Of a stretch of 64,000 nucleotides of DNA, positions 49,743 through 58,461 are shown one piece after another. The translations under genes and the position numbers were made by a program. Under the pieces are notes generated by a model that ran no database searches, was not told the origin of the DNA, and saw nothing but the letters and a program-made list of their open reading frames with translations. This DNA is from JBQTII01 sp052387905. GTDB taxonomy: Bacteria > Actinomycetota > Actinomycetes > Sporichthyales > Sporichthyaceae. Where the stretch lies: NCBI GenBank assembly GCA_052387905.1, contig JBQTIR010000020.1, positions 62,001 through 126,000 of the forward strand. Reading direction: 5' to 3'. How positions within the stretch are numbered: position 1 is the stretch's first letter; each line of letters begins with the position of its first letter.

Positions 49743-49769
49743 GTTTCCCGGTTGCGGCATTCGTGTTAC
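49743..49769. promoter_or_regulatory. GlnR-like nitrogen-control site upstream of nirB
   Basis: Read toward nirB, GTAAC (49765-49769 complement) and GAAAC (49743-49747 complement) are spaced by exactly 22 bases, matching the a- and b-half-site spacing of actinobacterial GlnR boxes (GTnAC and GAAAC in 11-base steps). The central half sites are weak. The site lies about 90-115 bases upstream of the nirB start. Confidence 0.4.
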
Positions 49770-49832
49770 AACGGGCGCACCGTTGATTTCACAGACCGCA
49801 CTCTTGGTCGTGCGGATCGCTGACCTGCGGGT

Positions 49833-50330
49833 TCAGCTCTCACGGGGTGATGTGACCGGAACGACCAGAGCGGTCGCGATGGCCGCGAGTCCCTCGCCAC
49901 GCCCGGTCAGACCCAGGCCGTCGGTGGTCGTGGCCGCCACCGTCACCGGCGCCCCGGCGGCCGCCGAGAGCACCGCCTCGGCCTCGCCGCGGCGCGGACC
50001 GATCTTCGGGGCGTTGCCGATGACCTGGACCGCGACGTTGCCGATCTCGAAGCCGGCCGCGCGCACCCGCCGGGCCGCCTCGGTCAGCAACGCCGCCCCG
50101 GAGGCGCCGGCCCAGGCCGGGTCGACCACCCCGAACTGGGCACCGAGGTCGGCGAGGCCCGCCGCGGAGAACAGGGCGTCGCAGGCCGCGTGGGCGGCGA
50201 CGTCGGCGTCGGAGTGGCCCAGCAGCGCCGGGTGCCCGGGCCAGCACAGCCCGGCGACCCAAAGCTGGCGCTCGCTGGTGTCACCGCCGGCGGCGAAGGC
50301 GTGCACATCGACGCCTATCCCCACCCTCAT
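49833..50330 (-). CDS. ispF: 2-C-methyl-D-erythritol 2,4-cyclodiphosphate synthase
   Basis: 165 residues. Zinc ligands Asp8 and His10 (GIGVDVHAF) and His in LLGHSDADVAAHAACDAL, plus the CDP-binding TTTDGLGLTGRGEG near the C-terminus. It makes MEcPP in the non-mevalonate isoprenoid pathway. It overlaps ispD by ATGA (start 50330). The nirB upstream region lies downstream of its stop. Confidence 0.95.
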   Translation of the reverse strand: MRVGIGVDVHAFAAGGDTSERQLWVAGLCWPGHPALLGHSDADVAAHAACDALFSAAGLADLGAQFGVVDPAWAGASGAALLTEAARRVRAAGFEIGNVAVQVIGNAPKIGPRRGEAEAVLSAAAGAPVTVAATTTDGLGLTGRGEGLAAIATALVVPVTSPRES

Positions 50331-51019
50331 CGTTGCCCCGTGGCCCGCCGCCGGGCGAGCAGCGCCTCGGCGAAGAGCAGGTCCAGCGGCCGGGTGACCT
50401 TGAAGGCCTCGTCACTGCCGGGGATCACCTGCACGCTGACCCCAAGGCGTTCGACGAGCCCGGCGTCGTCGGTCGCGTCGGCCCCCTCGGCCGCGTGCGC
50501 CTTCTCCAGCACCGCACGTTCGAAGCCCTGCGGAGTCTGGACGACCCGTAGCCGGGACCGGTCCGGCGTCGCGATCACCGCGTCGCCCTCGACCTCCTTG
50601 ACCGTGTCGGCCACCGCCAGCACCGGCACGACCGCAGCCGCACCCGCGCGCACGGCACGCGCGACGGCGTCCACGAGCTCGACCGGAACCAGCGGACGGG
50701 CGGCGTCGTGCACGAGCACGACGTCGACGTCGGCAGGCAGGCTCGCGACGGCCAGCCGGACCGATTCGGTGCGGGAAGCGCCACCGGCGACGACGGTGAC
50801 TTCGGCCGGGACATCGTGGTCGGCCAGCAATGCCTGGACGGCGGCGACGTCGGCGGGCGGGGCGGCCACCGTCACCAGGTCGACGCTGTGCGCACGTGCG
50901 AGAGCTCGGACGGCGTGCACCAGGATCGGCACGCCTCCGAGCTCTCGGAGTGCTTTGGGTGTTCCGGGGCCGAGCCGTTCACCCCGCCCTGCGGCGGGCA
51001 CAACAGCAGCTGTTCGCAT
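50327..51019 (-). CDS. ispD: 2-C-methyl-D-erythritol 4-phosphate cytidylyltransferase
   Basis: 230 residues with the nucleotidyltransferase signature AAGRGERLGPGTPKALRELG (about 9-28), VVAGGASRTESVRLA and the HDAARPLVP motif, as in CDP-ME synthases. It acts right before IspF in the MEP pathway and is coupled to it. carD precedes it by three bases, the standard actinobacterial order. Confidence 0.95.
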   Translation of the reverse strand: MRTAAVVPAAGRGERLGPGTPKALRELGGVPILVHAVRALARAHSVDLVTVAAPPADVAAVQALLADHDVPAEVTVVAGGASRTESVRLAVASLPADVDVVLVHDAARPLVPVELVDAVARAVRAGAAAVVPVLAVADTVKEVEGDAVIATPDRSRLRVVQTPQGFERAVLEKAHAAEGADATDDAGLVERLGVSVQVIPGSDEAFKVTRPLDLLFAEALLARRRATGQR

Positions 51020-51022
51020 GGC

Positions 51023-51505
51023 CTAGGAAGCTAGTACCTCATCAAGGATGGCTTCCGCCTTGTCCTCGTTGGTGTGCTCGGCAAGGGCCAGCTCACTCAC
51101 CAGGATCTGACGCGCCTTGGCCAGCATGCGCTTCTCGCCCGCGGACAGGCCGCGGTCCCGCTCGCGACGCCACAGGTCACGAACGACCTCGGCCACCTTG
51201 ATGACGTCGCCGGAGGCGAGCTTCTCGAGGTTCGCCTTGTACCGGCGCGACCAGTTGGTGGGCTCTTCGGTGTGCGGTGCACGCAGCACCTCGAACACCC
51301 GGTCGAGACCTTCCTGGCCCACGACATCGCGAACACCGACGAGGTCGACGTTGTCGGCGGGGACGCGCACGGTCAGGTCGCCCTGGGCGACCTTGAGTAC
51401 CAGATAGACACGGTCAACACCCTTGATGCTGCGCGTCTCGATGTCCGAAATGAGCGCCGCACCATGATGCGGGTACACGACGGTCTCGCCGACCTTGAAA
51501 GCCAT
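51023..51505 (-). CDS. carD: CarD-family RNA polymerase-binding transcription factor
   Basis: 160 residues. N-terminal RNA polymerase-interacting (TRCF-RID) domain (MAFKVGETVVYPHHGAALI) and C-terminal DNA-binding helical domain (WSRRYKANLEKLASGDVIKV, KRMLAKARQILVSELALAE). CarD stabilises open promoter complexes at rRNA and many other promoters and is essential in mycobacteria. The 209-base divergent gap to the lipoprotein gene contains AT-richer motifs (GCTATCCTGAGG near the carD start) that may be its promoter. Confidence 0.95.
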   Translation of the reverse strand: MAFKVGETVVYPHHGAALISDIETRSIKGVDRVYLVLKVAQGDLTVRVPADNVDLVGVRDVVGQEGLDRVFEVLRAPHTEEPTNWSRRYKANLEKLASGDVIKVAEVVRDLWRRERDRGLSAGEKRMLAKARQILVSELALAEHTNEDKAEAILDEVLAS

Positions 51506-51714
51506 GAGCCAGAATCCCCTTCGGTCGAGAACCTCAGGATAGCACGACAGATGGGGCGTTTGTGCAGGTCAGGGGCCCAGTGGGAGTTCTGACGGGTACT
51601 TGACAAACCCACTTTCGTGGTACTCCCGCAGGTCAGCGACACACCCGGGAGCAAGTCGGCACCGACACAACCGATAGCCTGCCGCCCTCCATGTGCCCGT
51701 GAGGAAAGGTCGCC

Positions 51715-52278
51715 GTGTCCGCATCGCTGCGTGCTGTCGTGATCGCCGCCGCCGTTCTTGCCACGACCGGATTGTCCGCCTGCGGCGCCGGGTTCACCGC
51801 CGGGACCGACAAGGTCGAGGCAGGTAACGCCAACGGCGAGGTCGGCGGTGTGCTCGCCCGCAACCTGGTCCTGGTCAAGTCGCCGCAGGCATCCCCGGCG
51901 GCCCTCGCCGGGACCCTGATCAACAATGGGAACCGCCCCGACCTCCTCGAGCGCATCGAACTCACCGAGAACACCGCCGGGGCACGCACGATTTCACTGA
52001 CCCCGGCACTGACCCTCGCCCCCGGCGCCGTGCTGCCCTTCGGTTCGCAGGACGAGCCCCCGCTGACGATCCCCGAGGCCGCCAGTCTGCGGGTGGGCAA
52101 CTTCGCCACCGTGGTGCTGCGTTTCCGCGACGCCGGCGACCTCAGCCTGTCCGTCCCGATCGAGCCCCGCGACAACGAATTCGCGGAGATCGTGCCGGAG
52201 GCCCCCAAGCCCACGGTCCCCGCCCGCCCCGCGCAGAGCCCTGACCCTGAGGACACCGCACCCGCAGTCAAGCCGTAG
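51715..52278 (+). CDS. LpqE-like lipoprotein
   Basis: 187 residues from a GTG at 51715. The signal peptide ends in the lipobox LSAC (Cys23), so the protein is lipid-anchored outside the cytoplasmic membrane. The mature part is beta-rich and ends in a Pro-rich tail (APKPTVPARPAQSPDPED). In M. tuberculosis lpqE also diverges from carD. The fold resembles copper-chaperone-like (PCuAC-type) domains, but no Met/His metal motif is evident. It ends 27 bases from the convergent regX3 gene. Confidence 0.82.
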   Translation: MSASLRAVVIAAAVLATTGLSACGAGFTAGTDKVEAGNANGEVGGVLARNLVLVKSPQASPAALAGTLINNGNRPDLLERIELTENTAGARTISLTPALTLAPGAVLPFGSQDEPPLTIPEAASLRVGNFATVVLRFRDAGDLSLSVPIEPRDNEFAEIVPEAPKPTVPARPAQSPDPEDTAPAVKP

Positions 52279-52305
52279 GTCGGCTCCACCCGGGTTCGTC
52301 GCCGC

Positions 52306-52986
52306 TTACGGCTCGAACTTGTACCCCAGGCCCCGCACGGTGACCAGGTAGCGCGGGGTGCCCGGATCGGGCTCGATCTTCGACCGCAGCCGCTTCACGT
52401 GCACGTCGAGGGTCTTGGTGTCCCCTACGTAGTCCGCGCCCCAGATCCGGTCGATGAGCTGCATCCGGGTGAGCACCCGGCCCGCGTTGCGCAGCAGCAG
52501 TTCGAGGAGTTCGAACTCTTTGAGCGGCAGCGGGACCGAGACCCCGCCGACCGTGACCACGTGCCGGTCGACGTCCATCCGCACCGGGCCGGCAGCCAGC
52601 GTCGGCAGCATCGGCTCCTCGATCTCTCCGTGCCGGCGCAGCACCGCCCGGATCCGCGCCAGTAACTCGCGGTGGGAGTACGGCTTGGTCACGTAGTCGT
52701 CGGCGCCGATCTCCAGGCCGACGACCTTGTCGATCTCGCTGTCCTTGGCCGTCAGCATGATCACCGGCACATTGGACTTCAGGCGTAGTTGCCGGCAAAC
52801 CTCAGTGCCGGGCAGTCCCGGCAGCATCAGGTCGAGCAGTACGAGGTCGGCGCCACCACGCTCGAATTCCTCCAGGGCGTCCGGCCCGGTGGCCGCCACG
52901 GCCACGTCGAATCCCTCCTTGCGCAGCATGTAGGACAGTGCGTCCGAGAACGATTCCTCGTCCTCGACGACCAGCAGACGCGTCAC
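52306..52986 (-). CDS. regX3: Two-component response regulator RegX3
   Basis: 226 residues of OmpR type. Receiver domain with phosphoacceptor Asp52 (LVLLDLMLPG), Thr79 (MLTAKDS) and Lys101 (YVTKPYS), then winged helix (PLKEFELLELLLRNAGRVLT, TLDVHVKRLRSKIEPDPG). RegX3 responds to phosphate starvation through SenX3 and PhoU. The GTG at 52984-52986 overlaps the senX3 stop, so the two are coupled. Confidence 0.94.
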   Translation of the reverse strand: MTRLLVVEDEESFSDALSYMLRKEGFDVAVAATGPDALEEFERGGADLVLLDLMLPGLPGTEVCRQLRLKSNVPVIMLTAKDSEIDKVVGLEIGADDYVTKPYSHRELLARIRAVLRRHGEIEEPMLPTLAAGPVRMDVDRHVVTVGGVSVPLPLKEFELLELLLRNAGRVLTRMQLIDRIWGADYVGDTKTLDVHVKRLRSKIEPDPGTPRYLVTVRGLGYKFEP

Positions 52987-54152
52987 GGGTACTCCTCTTC
53001 CGACAGCCTCCGGACAGCACCGGACGCAGGGGTGAACAAGGGCAGGCGCAGGGTGAAGGTGGATCCGGAGCCCTCGACGCTCCAGACCCGCACATCGCCG
53101 CCGTGGTTCTGGGCGATGTGCTTGACGATCGACAGGCCCAGCCCGGTGCCCCCGGTCATCCGGGATCGGGCGGGGTCGACGCGGTAGAAGCGCTCGAAGA
53201 TGCGCTGGAGTTCGGCCCCCGGGATCCCGATGCCCTGGTCGGCGACCGCGATCTCGACGAGGTCGTCACTGCGGCGCACGGTCACCTTCACCGTGGTCCG
53301 GTCGGGGCTGTAGTTGACGGCGTTCTCGATGAGGTTGCCCAGCGCCATGCAGAGTTGAGCCTCACTTCCGTAGACCTTGAGCCCGCTCGGGGAATGCCCG
53401 GTGACGGTGATGCCTTTGACCGCGGCGATCTCGCGGGTGCGGTCGATCGCGGCGTCGACGATCTCGTCCACACCGACCGCCTGCGGTTCCTTGAGCGGGT
53501 CGCGGCTCTCCAACCGGGACAGGTCGATGAGCTCCTGGACCAGGTGCGAAAGACGCTGCGATTCGTGCTGCATGCGGCCGGCGAATCGGACGACGGCTTC
53601 GGGATCGTCGGAGGCGTCCTGCACGGCCTCAGCAAGCAGGCGCAAGGCGCCGACGGGGGTCTTGAGTTCGTGGCTGACGTTGGCGACGAAGTCCCGGCGC
53701 ACGGCGTCGACGCGGCGGGCATCGGTCTGGTCTTCGATCAGCACCAGGATGTGGCGGGTGCCCAACGGGGCCACCCGCGCCCCGACCGCGAGCGTGCCGC
53801 CGCCCACCGGGCCACGGGGCAGTTCGAGTTCGATCTGGCGGATGCGACCGTCGCGGCGGACCGCCGCGACCAGGTCGGTGAGGTCATCGACGGCCAGGTG
53901 CTCGTCCCGCACGATGCCGAACGCGTAGGCGGCCGGACTGGCCTTGCAGACCAGGTCCGCCTCGTCGAGGACGACGGCCATCGACCGCAGGACCGACAGA
54001 ACCTGACCCACGCCCTCGTCCAGGCCCTTCGGGGCCGGCGGCGGCTCCGGACGCAAGGTCCGTTCGCTGGCGCGGTGGGCCAGCCACGCGCCGAGGCCGA
54101 CGAGTAGCCCGACCAGGGCGACGACGACGGTCAGCGACGTATCCACCGGCAC
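52983..54152 (-). CDS. senX3: Sensor histidine kinase SenX3
   Basis: 389 residues. N-terminal transmembrane segment (LTVVVALVGLLVGLGAWLA, about 7-25), a PAS-like region, then the dimerisation/phosphoacceptor helix with His161 (NVSHELKTPVGAL) and HATPase with N box (NLIENAVNYSP), DQGIGIPG and GGTGLGLSIVKH. It phosphorylates RegX3. Its ATG-like start at 54150-54152 leaves a 139-base gap to the divergent phoU gene. Confidence 0.93.
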   Translation of the reverse strand: MPVDTSLTVVVALVGLLVGLGAWLAHRASERTLRPEPPPAPKGLDEGVGQVLSVLRSMAVVLDEADLVCKASPAAYAFGIVRDEHLAVDDLTDLVAAVRRDGRIRQIELELPRGPVGGGTLAVGARVAPLGTRHILVLIEDQTDARRVDAVRRDFVANVSHELKTPVGALRLLAEAVQDASDDPEAVVRFAGRMQHESQRLSHLVQELIDLSRLESRDPLKEPQAVGVDEIVDAAIDRTREIAAVKGITVTGHSPSGLKVYGSEAQLCMALGNLIENAVNYSPDRTTVKVTVRRSDDLVEIAVADQGIGIPGAELQRIFERFYRVDPARSRMTGGTGLGLSIVKHIAQNHGGDVRVWSVEGSGSTFTLRLPLFTPASGAVRRLSEEEYP

Positions 54153-54291
54153 TCCGGCAGCGTGGTCATGTCTCGATGTTAGGCGCGAGCGGCCCCTCGG
54201 CCGCCAGTGCGCGGGTCCGTGAGCGTGGTCGCCGTCGAGAATTCACCACGCCGCTGACCGCCGTTCATCCGGGTTGCGCGATGCTGGTTGC

Positions 54292-54984
54292 ATGCGTGAC
54301 GCCTTTCAGAACGAACTCCAGTCGATCCGCGACGAACTGGTCGAGATGACCCAACTCGTCGGCTTTGCGATGGCCCGGGCCACCAATGCCCTGCTGGAGG
54401 CCGATCTGGATATGGCCGAAAGCGTGATCACCCACGACCGCGAGATCGACAAGCGCCGCAACGAGCTCGACGAACGGGCCTTCGACCTGCTGGTGCGTCA
54501 GCAACCGGTGGTCGCCACCGACCTGCGGGTGGTGATCACCAGCCTGCGGATGAGCGCGGACATCGAGCGCATGGGGGATCTTGCGCTGCACGTGGCCAAG
54601 GTCGCTCGGATGCGCCACCCCGCCCTGGCCGTTCCTCGTGAGCTGGTCTCGATGATCCTGGAGATGGGCCATGTGGCCCAACGGATCGTCACCAAGGCCG
54701 GCAGCGTCATCGCCTCGCGCAACGTGGCGGCCGCCTTGGAGCTCGAACACGTCGACGACGAGATGGACAAGTTGCACGAGCAGGTTTTGCGGCAGCTGCT
54801 GTCCCCGGAATGGACCCACGGCACGCAGGCTGCAGTCGACATCACCCAGCTCGTGCGCTACTACGAGCGTTACGCCGACCACGCCGTCTCAGTGGCCCGC
54901 CGGGTGGTCTATTTGGCGACCGGCGAGTTCCCGACCTCGGGTCCGAACCCGGACGACCCGACGACCTACCGCACCGACAGCTGA
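54292..54984 (+). CDS. phoU: Phosphate-transport regulator PhoU
   Basis: 230 residues. Two PhoU helical-bundle repeats with conserved acidic metal-site motifs (DREIDKRRNELDERAFDLL and EHVDDEMDKLHEQVL). PhoU restrains the SenX3-RegX3 response when phosphate is plentiful, and it diverges from those genes here. I chose the ATG at 54292 over the one at 54274 because it matches the usual MRDAFQNEL start. It ends seven bases from the convergent phosphoglycerate mutase gene. Confidence 0.93.
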   Translation: MRDAFQNELQSIRDELVEMTQLVGFAMARATNALLEADLDMAESVITHDREIDKRRNELDERAFDLLVRQQPVVATDLRVVITSLRMSADIERMGDLALHVAKVARMRHPALAVPRELVSMILEMGHVAQRIVTKAGSVIASRNVAAALELEHVDDEMDKLHEQVLRQLLSPEWTHGTQAAVDITQLVRYYERYADHAVSVARRVVYLATGEFPTSGPNPDDPTTYRTDS

Positions 54985-54991
54985 AGGTCCG

Positions 54992-55747
54992 TCAGCGTCC
55001 CTGCGCGGCCACTGCGGCGGCTGCGGTAGCTGCTGCAGCCGGGTCCAGATAACGCCCGCCCGGCACCAGCGGCGCGAACGCGGCGTCGAGTTCGTAGAGC
55101 AACGGGATGCCGGTGGGAATGTTCAGGTCCACCACGGCAGCGTCGCTCATCCCGTCGAGATGCTTGACCATCGCGCGCAGCGAGTTGCCGTGCGCGGCCA
55201 CCATCACCGTGGCGCCCGAGCGCAGGTCCGGCACGATCGCGTCGTACCAGTAGGGCAGCATGCGCTCGACGACGTCCGCGAGACATTCGGTGCGCGGGAC
55301 CAGTTCCGCCGGCAGGTCGGCGTAGCGGATGTCGTGCACCTGGGAGTAGGGGTCGTCGTCGGGCAGCGGCGGCGGCGGGGTGCGGTAGGAACGCCGCCAG
55401 GCCTGGAACTGTTCGTCGCCGAACTGCGCGAGCGTCGCCTTCTTGTCCTTGCCCTGCAACGCTCCGTAATGGCGCTCGTTGAGCCGCCAGCTGCGCCGCA
55501 CCGGGATCCAGTACCGACCGGCGGCCTGCAGGGCGAGCTCGCTGGTGCGGATCGCCCGCCGCATCACCGAGGTGTGCACGACGCCGGGCAGCACCTCTTG
55601 CTCGAGCAGCAGCTCGCCCGCCCGGGTGGCCTCGGCCGCACCCCGGGCGGTGAGGTCGACATCGACCCAGCCGGTGAATTGATTGGTCGCGTTCCACTCG
55701 GACTGGCCGTGGCGAAGCAGCAGCAGGCGAAAGGTCGCGGCAGACAT
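54992..55747 (-). CDS. gpmA: 2,3-bisphosphoglycerate-dependent phosphoglycerate mutase
   Basis: 251 residues (alternative ATG nine bases upstream). The histidine-phosphatase motif LLRHGQSEWNATNQFTGW gives the catalytic His, followed by SVMRRAIRTSE, the general acid in LNERHYGALQG and the second His in VAAHGNSLRAMVKHLDG. It interconverts 3- and 2-phosphoglycerate in glycolysis. Confidence 0.95.
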   Translation of the reverse strand: MSAATFRLLLLRHGQSEWNATNQFTGWVDVDLTARGAAEATRAGELLLEQEVLPGVVHTSVMRRAIRTSELALQAAGRYWIPVRRSWRLNERHYGALQGKDKKATLAQFGDEQFQAWRRSYRTPPPPLPDDDPYSQVHDIRYADLPAELVPRTECLADVVERMLPYWYDAIVPDLRSGATVMVAAHGNSLRAMVKHLDGMSDAAVVDLNIPTGIPLLYELDAAFAPLVPGGRYLDPAAAATAAAAVAAQGR

Positions 55748-55757
55748 GCGCTGCACC

Positions 55758-56303
55758 CTAACCGGGTGCCGGTGCAGAGCCCTCGCTCGGCTCGGAGGTG
55801 TCGAGCAGGTGCCGGAACGCGTCGAGGTTGGCGGTGGACTCCCCGCGGGATACCCGCCACGCGTGCTCGCGGCGGATCGAGGTGGCGAACCCGCGTTCGA
55901 GGATCGGGTTGAAGCTGCCGTCGGAGTACTCGAGCACGGACCCCAGGATCCGGTCGAGCTCGGCGGCGTCGATACCGCTCAACGGGAGGCGCCCGGTCAG
56001 GTAAATGTCCCCGAGGCGGTCGACGGCGAAGGCGACGCCATACATCCGGGCGTTGCGCTCCAGCAGCCAGCGGTAGACCTCGAGGTGGTTCTCATCCGGG
56101 CGCCGGGCAACGAACGCGTTGACCGACACGCTGTGCGGACCGACCGCCAGCGACACCGTGGTCGTGAGCTTGCGCGTGCCCGGCAGGGTGATGACGAACA
56201 GACCCGGCTTGGACTCGACCCAGCTCACCTCCAGCGCAGCGAGTTCGGCGCGCAGAACCGCAGAGACCGACGCCTCGTCAGCCGATGGCTGATCCGCACT
56301 CAC
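55758..56303 (-). CDS. YbjN-domain protein
   Basis: 181 residues from a GTG (56301-56303) overlapping the mshA stop. YbjN-type beta-alpha fold (SWVESKPGLFVITLPGTRKL, ENHLEVYRWLLERNARMYGV, GDIYLTGRLPLSGIDAAELD). Function of this family is not settled; homologues act as stress-related or secretion-chaperone-like proteins. The same neighbour of mshA is found in mycobacteria (Rv0487), so the link may be to mycothiol or redox stress. Confidence 0.85.
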   Translation of the reverse strand: MSADQPSADEASVSAVLRAELAALEVSWVESKPGLFVITLPGTRKLTTTVSLAVGPHSVSVNAFVARRPDENHLEVYRWLLERNARMYGVAFAVDRLGDIYLTGRLPLSGIDAAELDRILGSVLEYSDGSFNPILERGFATSIRREHAWRVSRGESTANLDAFRHLLDTSEPSEGSAPAPG

Positions 56304-57607
56304 CGCGCCGCCCGCCGCTCCACCACGATCTCGGACCCGCTGAGGGCGCGCGAGTAGACCCCGAGCAGAGCCGCCGCCGTGGCCGACCACCCGAAGCGTT
56401 GGGCGTGGACGACCGCGCCCTCCCCCAGCTCTGCCCGCCGGCCGGGATTCGCGAGCAGCCCCAGCAGGGCATGGGCCCAGTCCCGCGGTTCGTGACCGTG
56501 CACCAGAATCCCGGACTCGCCCTCGGACACCGCGGTCCGGAGCCCGCCGACGGCCGCGGCGACGACGGGGGTACCGCACGCCTGCGACTCGACGGCGACC
56601 AGCCCGAAGGACTCCGAGTACGACGGCACGACCGTGAGGTCCGCCGCGCGGTACCACTGCGCCAGGTCGACCTGCGGAACCGGCGGCGCGAAGCGGACCA
56701 GGTCGGTGATGCCGAGTTCGACGGCGAGCTTCTGCAGCGATTCCGGTTCGCCGGTCCCGCTCCCGCTCGGTCCGCCGACCACGACCACGACCAGGCGCTC
56801 GCGGCGGGCCGGATCGATGCGGAGCAGCTCGGCCACGGCACGCAGCAGGACGTCGGGCGCCTTGAGCGGTTGGATCCGGCCGACGAAGAGCAGGACCTCC
56901 GCATCGCGCGCCAGCCCCAGCTGAGCGCGTAGCTGGGCGCGCGCGCCCGGGGAGACCGGCGGGAAGAAGGTGTCCAGATCGACGCCGGGTGCCACGACCT
57001 CGACCCGATCCGGGGCCGCGGCGTAGAGGTCGACGAGCTGGCGAGCCTCCTCGTCGGTATTGGCGACGAGGCGATCGGCGGCTTCGACGACCTGCGATTC
57101 CCCGATCACCCGCGACGCCGGCTCCGCGGTGTCACCGACGGCCAGGGCAGCGTTCTTCACCTTGGCCATGGTGTGCATGGAGTGCACGAGCGGGATTCCC
57201 CACCGCTCGGCGGCCAACCAGCCGACCTGGCCGGAGAGCCAGTAGTGGGAATGGACGAGGTCATAATGGCCGGGCTCGCGGGCCGCCTCGGCCCGCAGCA
57301 CCCCGGTGGTGAAGGCACACAACTGGGCGGGCAGATCCTCCTTGGCCAGGCCCTCGAAAGGCCCCGCCGTGACGTGGCGGACCAGCACGCCGGGCGCAAG
57401 TTCGACAACCGGCGGGGTGTCCGACGAGGTCGTCCGCGTGAAGATCTCGACCTCGACCCCGAACGCGGCCAGTCGTTTGGCGACCTCGGCGATGTAGACA
57501 TTCATCCCGCCTGCGTCACCGACACCGGGCTGGTCCAACGGCGAGGTGTGCACCGAGAGGGTGGCGATCCGGCGGGGCATGACGCGGTACACCGGAAGGA
57601 CCCGCAT
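56300..57607 (-). CDS. mshA: D-inositol-3-phosphate glycosyltransferase
   Basis: 435 residues, GT-B/GT4 glycosyltransferase. N-terminal GDAGGMNVYIAEVAKRLAAFG and SHYWLSGQVGWLAAERWG (acceptor side), nucleotide-sugar side FVGRIQPLKAPDVLLRA and the EX7E-type motif SYSESFGLVAVESQACGTP. It transfers GlcNAc from UDP-GlcNAc to inositol-3-phosphate, the first step of mycothiol synthesis, and so marks the host as a mycothiol-producing actinobacterium. Start chosen at 57607 because GGAGGTGCGAGG precedes it. Confidence 0.94.
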   Translation of the reverse strand: MRVLPVYRVMPRRIATLSVHTSPLDQPGVGDAGGMNVYIAEVAKRLAAFGVEVEIFTRTTSSDTPPVVELAPGVLVRHVTAGPFEGLAKEDLPAQLCAFTTGVLRAEAAREPGHYDLVHSHYWLSGQVGWLAAERWGIPLVHSMHTMAKVKNAALAVGDTAEPASRVIGESQVVEAADRLVANTDEEARQLVDLYAAAPDRVEVVAPGVDLDTFFPPVSPGARAQLRAQLGLARDAEVLLFVGRIQPLKAPDVLLRAVAELLRIDPARRERLVVVVVGGPSGSGTGEPESLQKLAVELGITDLVRFAPPVPQVDLAQWYRAADLTVVPSYSESFGLVAVESQACGTPVVAAAVGGLRTAVSEGESGILVHGHEPRDWAHALLGLLANPGRRAELGEGAVVHAQRFGWSATAAALLGVYSRALSGSEIVVERRAAR

Positions 57608-57867
57608 CGCCTCGCACCTCCAGCTCCGCGCCACCTCTGCCGATGATCCAGGCGAGGCCTCACCGATGCTTCGGCGCACCAGGGCGCCCTGGCCTGGTCA
57701 ACCCTGCACGATCCTTGCGCATTCCGGGCGGGGGCCGGCACCTCACCCGTACACGGTCAACGCGTTCATTCTTCACGTTTTGCCCGGATCGTCGGACAGC
57801 CAAACCGGACCGGCCCCACCGTACGAGGAGATCACCAGGACACATCCCGCCAGGCCCGGAGGGCACC

Positions 57868-58356
57868 GTGAAGTCGAACAGTTCGTCCAGCAAGGCGCGA
57901 CGGTCCACCGTCGCCATGGTCACCACAGCACTGGTCAGCACCACCCTGCTGGGCATCACCGCGACTCCGGCCGAGGCCGGCAGCAAGTACCCGTCAGTCT
58001 GCGAGAGGGGGCGGATCGTCTGCATCGACAAGTCCGACCGCACCATCCGTCTGCGGGAGAACGGGCACACCGTGCTCAAGCTCGACGCCCGCTTCGGCGC
58101 CTCCCGCACCCCCACCCGCGAGGGCATGTTCCGCGTCTTCTGGAAGAACAAGGACCACGTCTCAAAGCTCTTCGGCAGCGCGATGCCATTCTCGATGTTC
58201 TTCAGTGGCGGGCAGGCGATCCACTACTCCTCGGACTTCCTGCGCAACGGCTACCGGGGCGCCTCACATGGCTGCGTGAACACCCGGGAGTACGGCAAGA
58301 TGCGCCGGCTCTTCGAGGCGGTTCGCGTCGGGGACCGCGTCTACATCTACGACTGA
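57868..58356 (+). CDS. Secreted L,D-transpeptidase-like (YkuD) protein 1
   Basis: 162 residues from a GTG at 57868. Signal peptide (TALVSTTLLGITATPAEA, cleavage after residue 37), then a compact YkuD domain. His119 (AIHYSSDFL) and Ser133-His134-Gly135-Cys136 (ASHGCVN) form the catalytic motif. L,D-transpeptidases make 3-3 cross-links in peptidoglycan or anchor proteins. A Cys pair (45, 52) near the mature N-terminus may form a disulphide. It is divergent from mshA; the 260-base gap between them shows no clear riboswitch or terminator. Confidence 0.88.
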   Translation: MKSNSSSSKARRSTVAMVTTALVSTTLLGITATPAEAGSKYPSVCERGRIVCIDKSDRTIRLRENGHTVLKLDARFGASRTPTREGMFRVFWKNKDHVSKLFGSAMPFSMFFSGGQAIHYSSDFLRNGYRGASHGCVNTREYGKMRRLFEAVRVGDRVYIYD

Positions 58357-58412
58357 GGCCCTGGGCCTAGCGCATAACGGACATTTTGGGTTACGGTTCG
58401 AGAGATCCAAAG

Positions 58413-58427
58413 CCGAATCACATTCGG
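58413..58427. promoter_or_regulatory. Short inverted repeat before the second L,D-transpeptidase-like gene
   Basis: CCGAAT (58413-58418) and ATTCGG (58422-58427) are separated by CAC in the 105-base gap between the two tandem genes. A promoter-like AT-richer segment (TAACGGACATTTTGGG) lies just upstream. The gap therefore may hold a promoter for the second gene. Confidence 0.35.
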
Positions 58428-58461
58428 ATCTTGATCTTGGTCGCACCCCCCAGGAGTCCCC

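Noticed and set aside
57608..57867. Possible c-di-AMP-type riboswitch upstream of the first L,D-transpeptidase-like gene
   Set aside because: Cell-wall hydrolase genes often carry one, but I could not find the conserved helices or core motifs in this gap.
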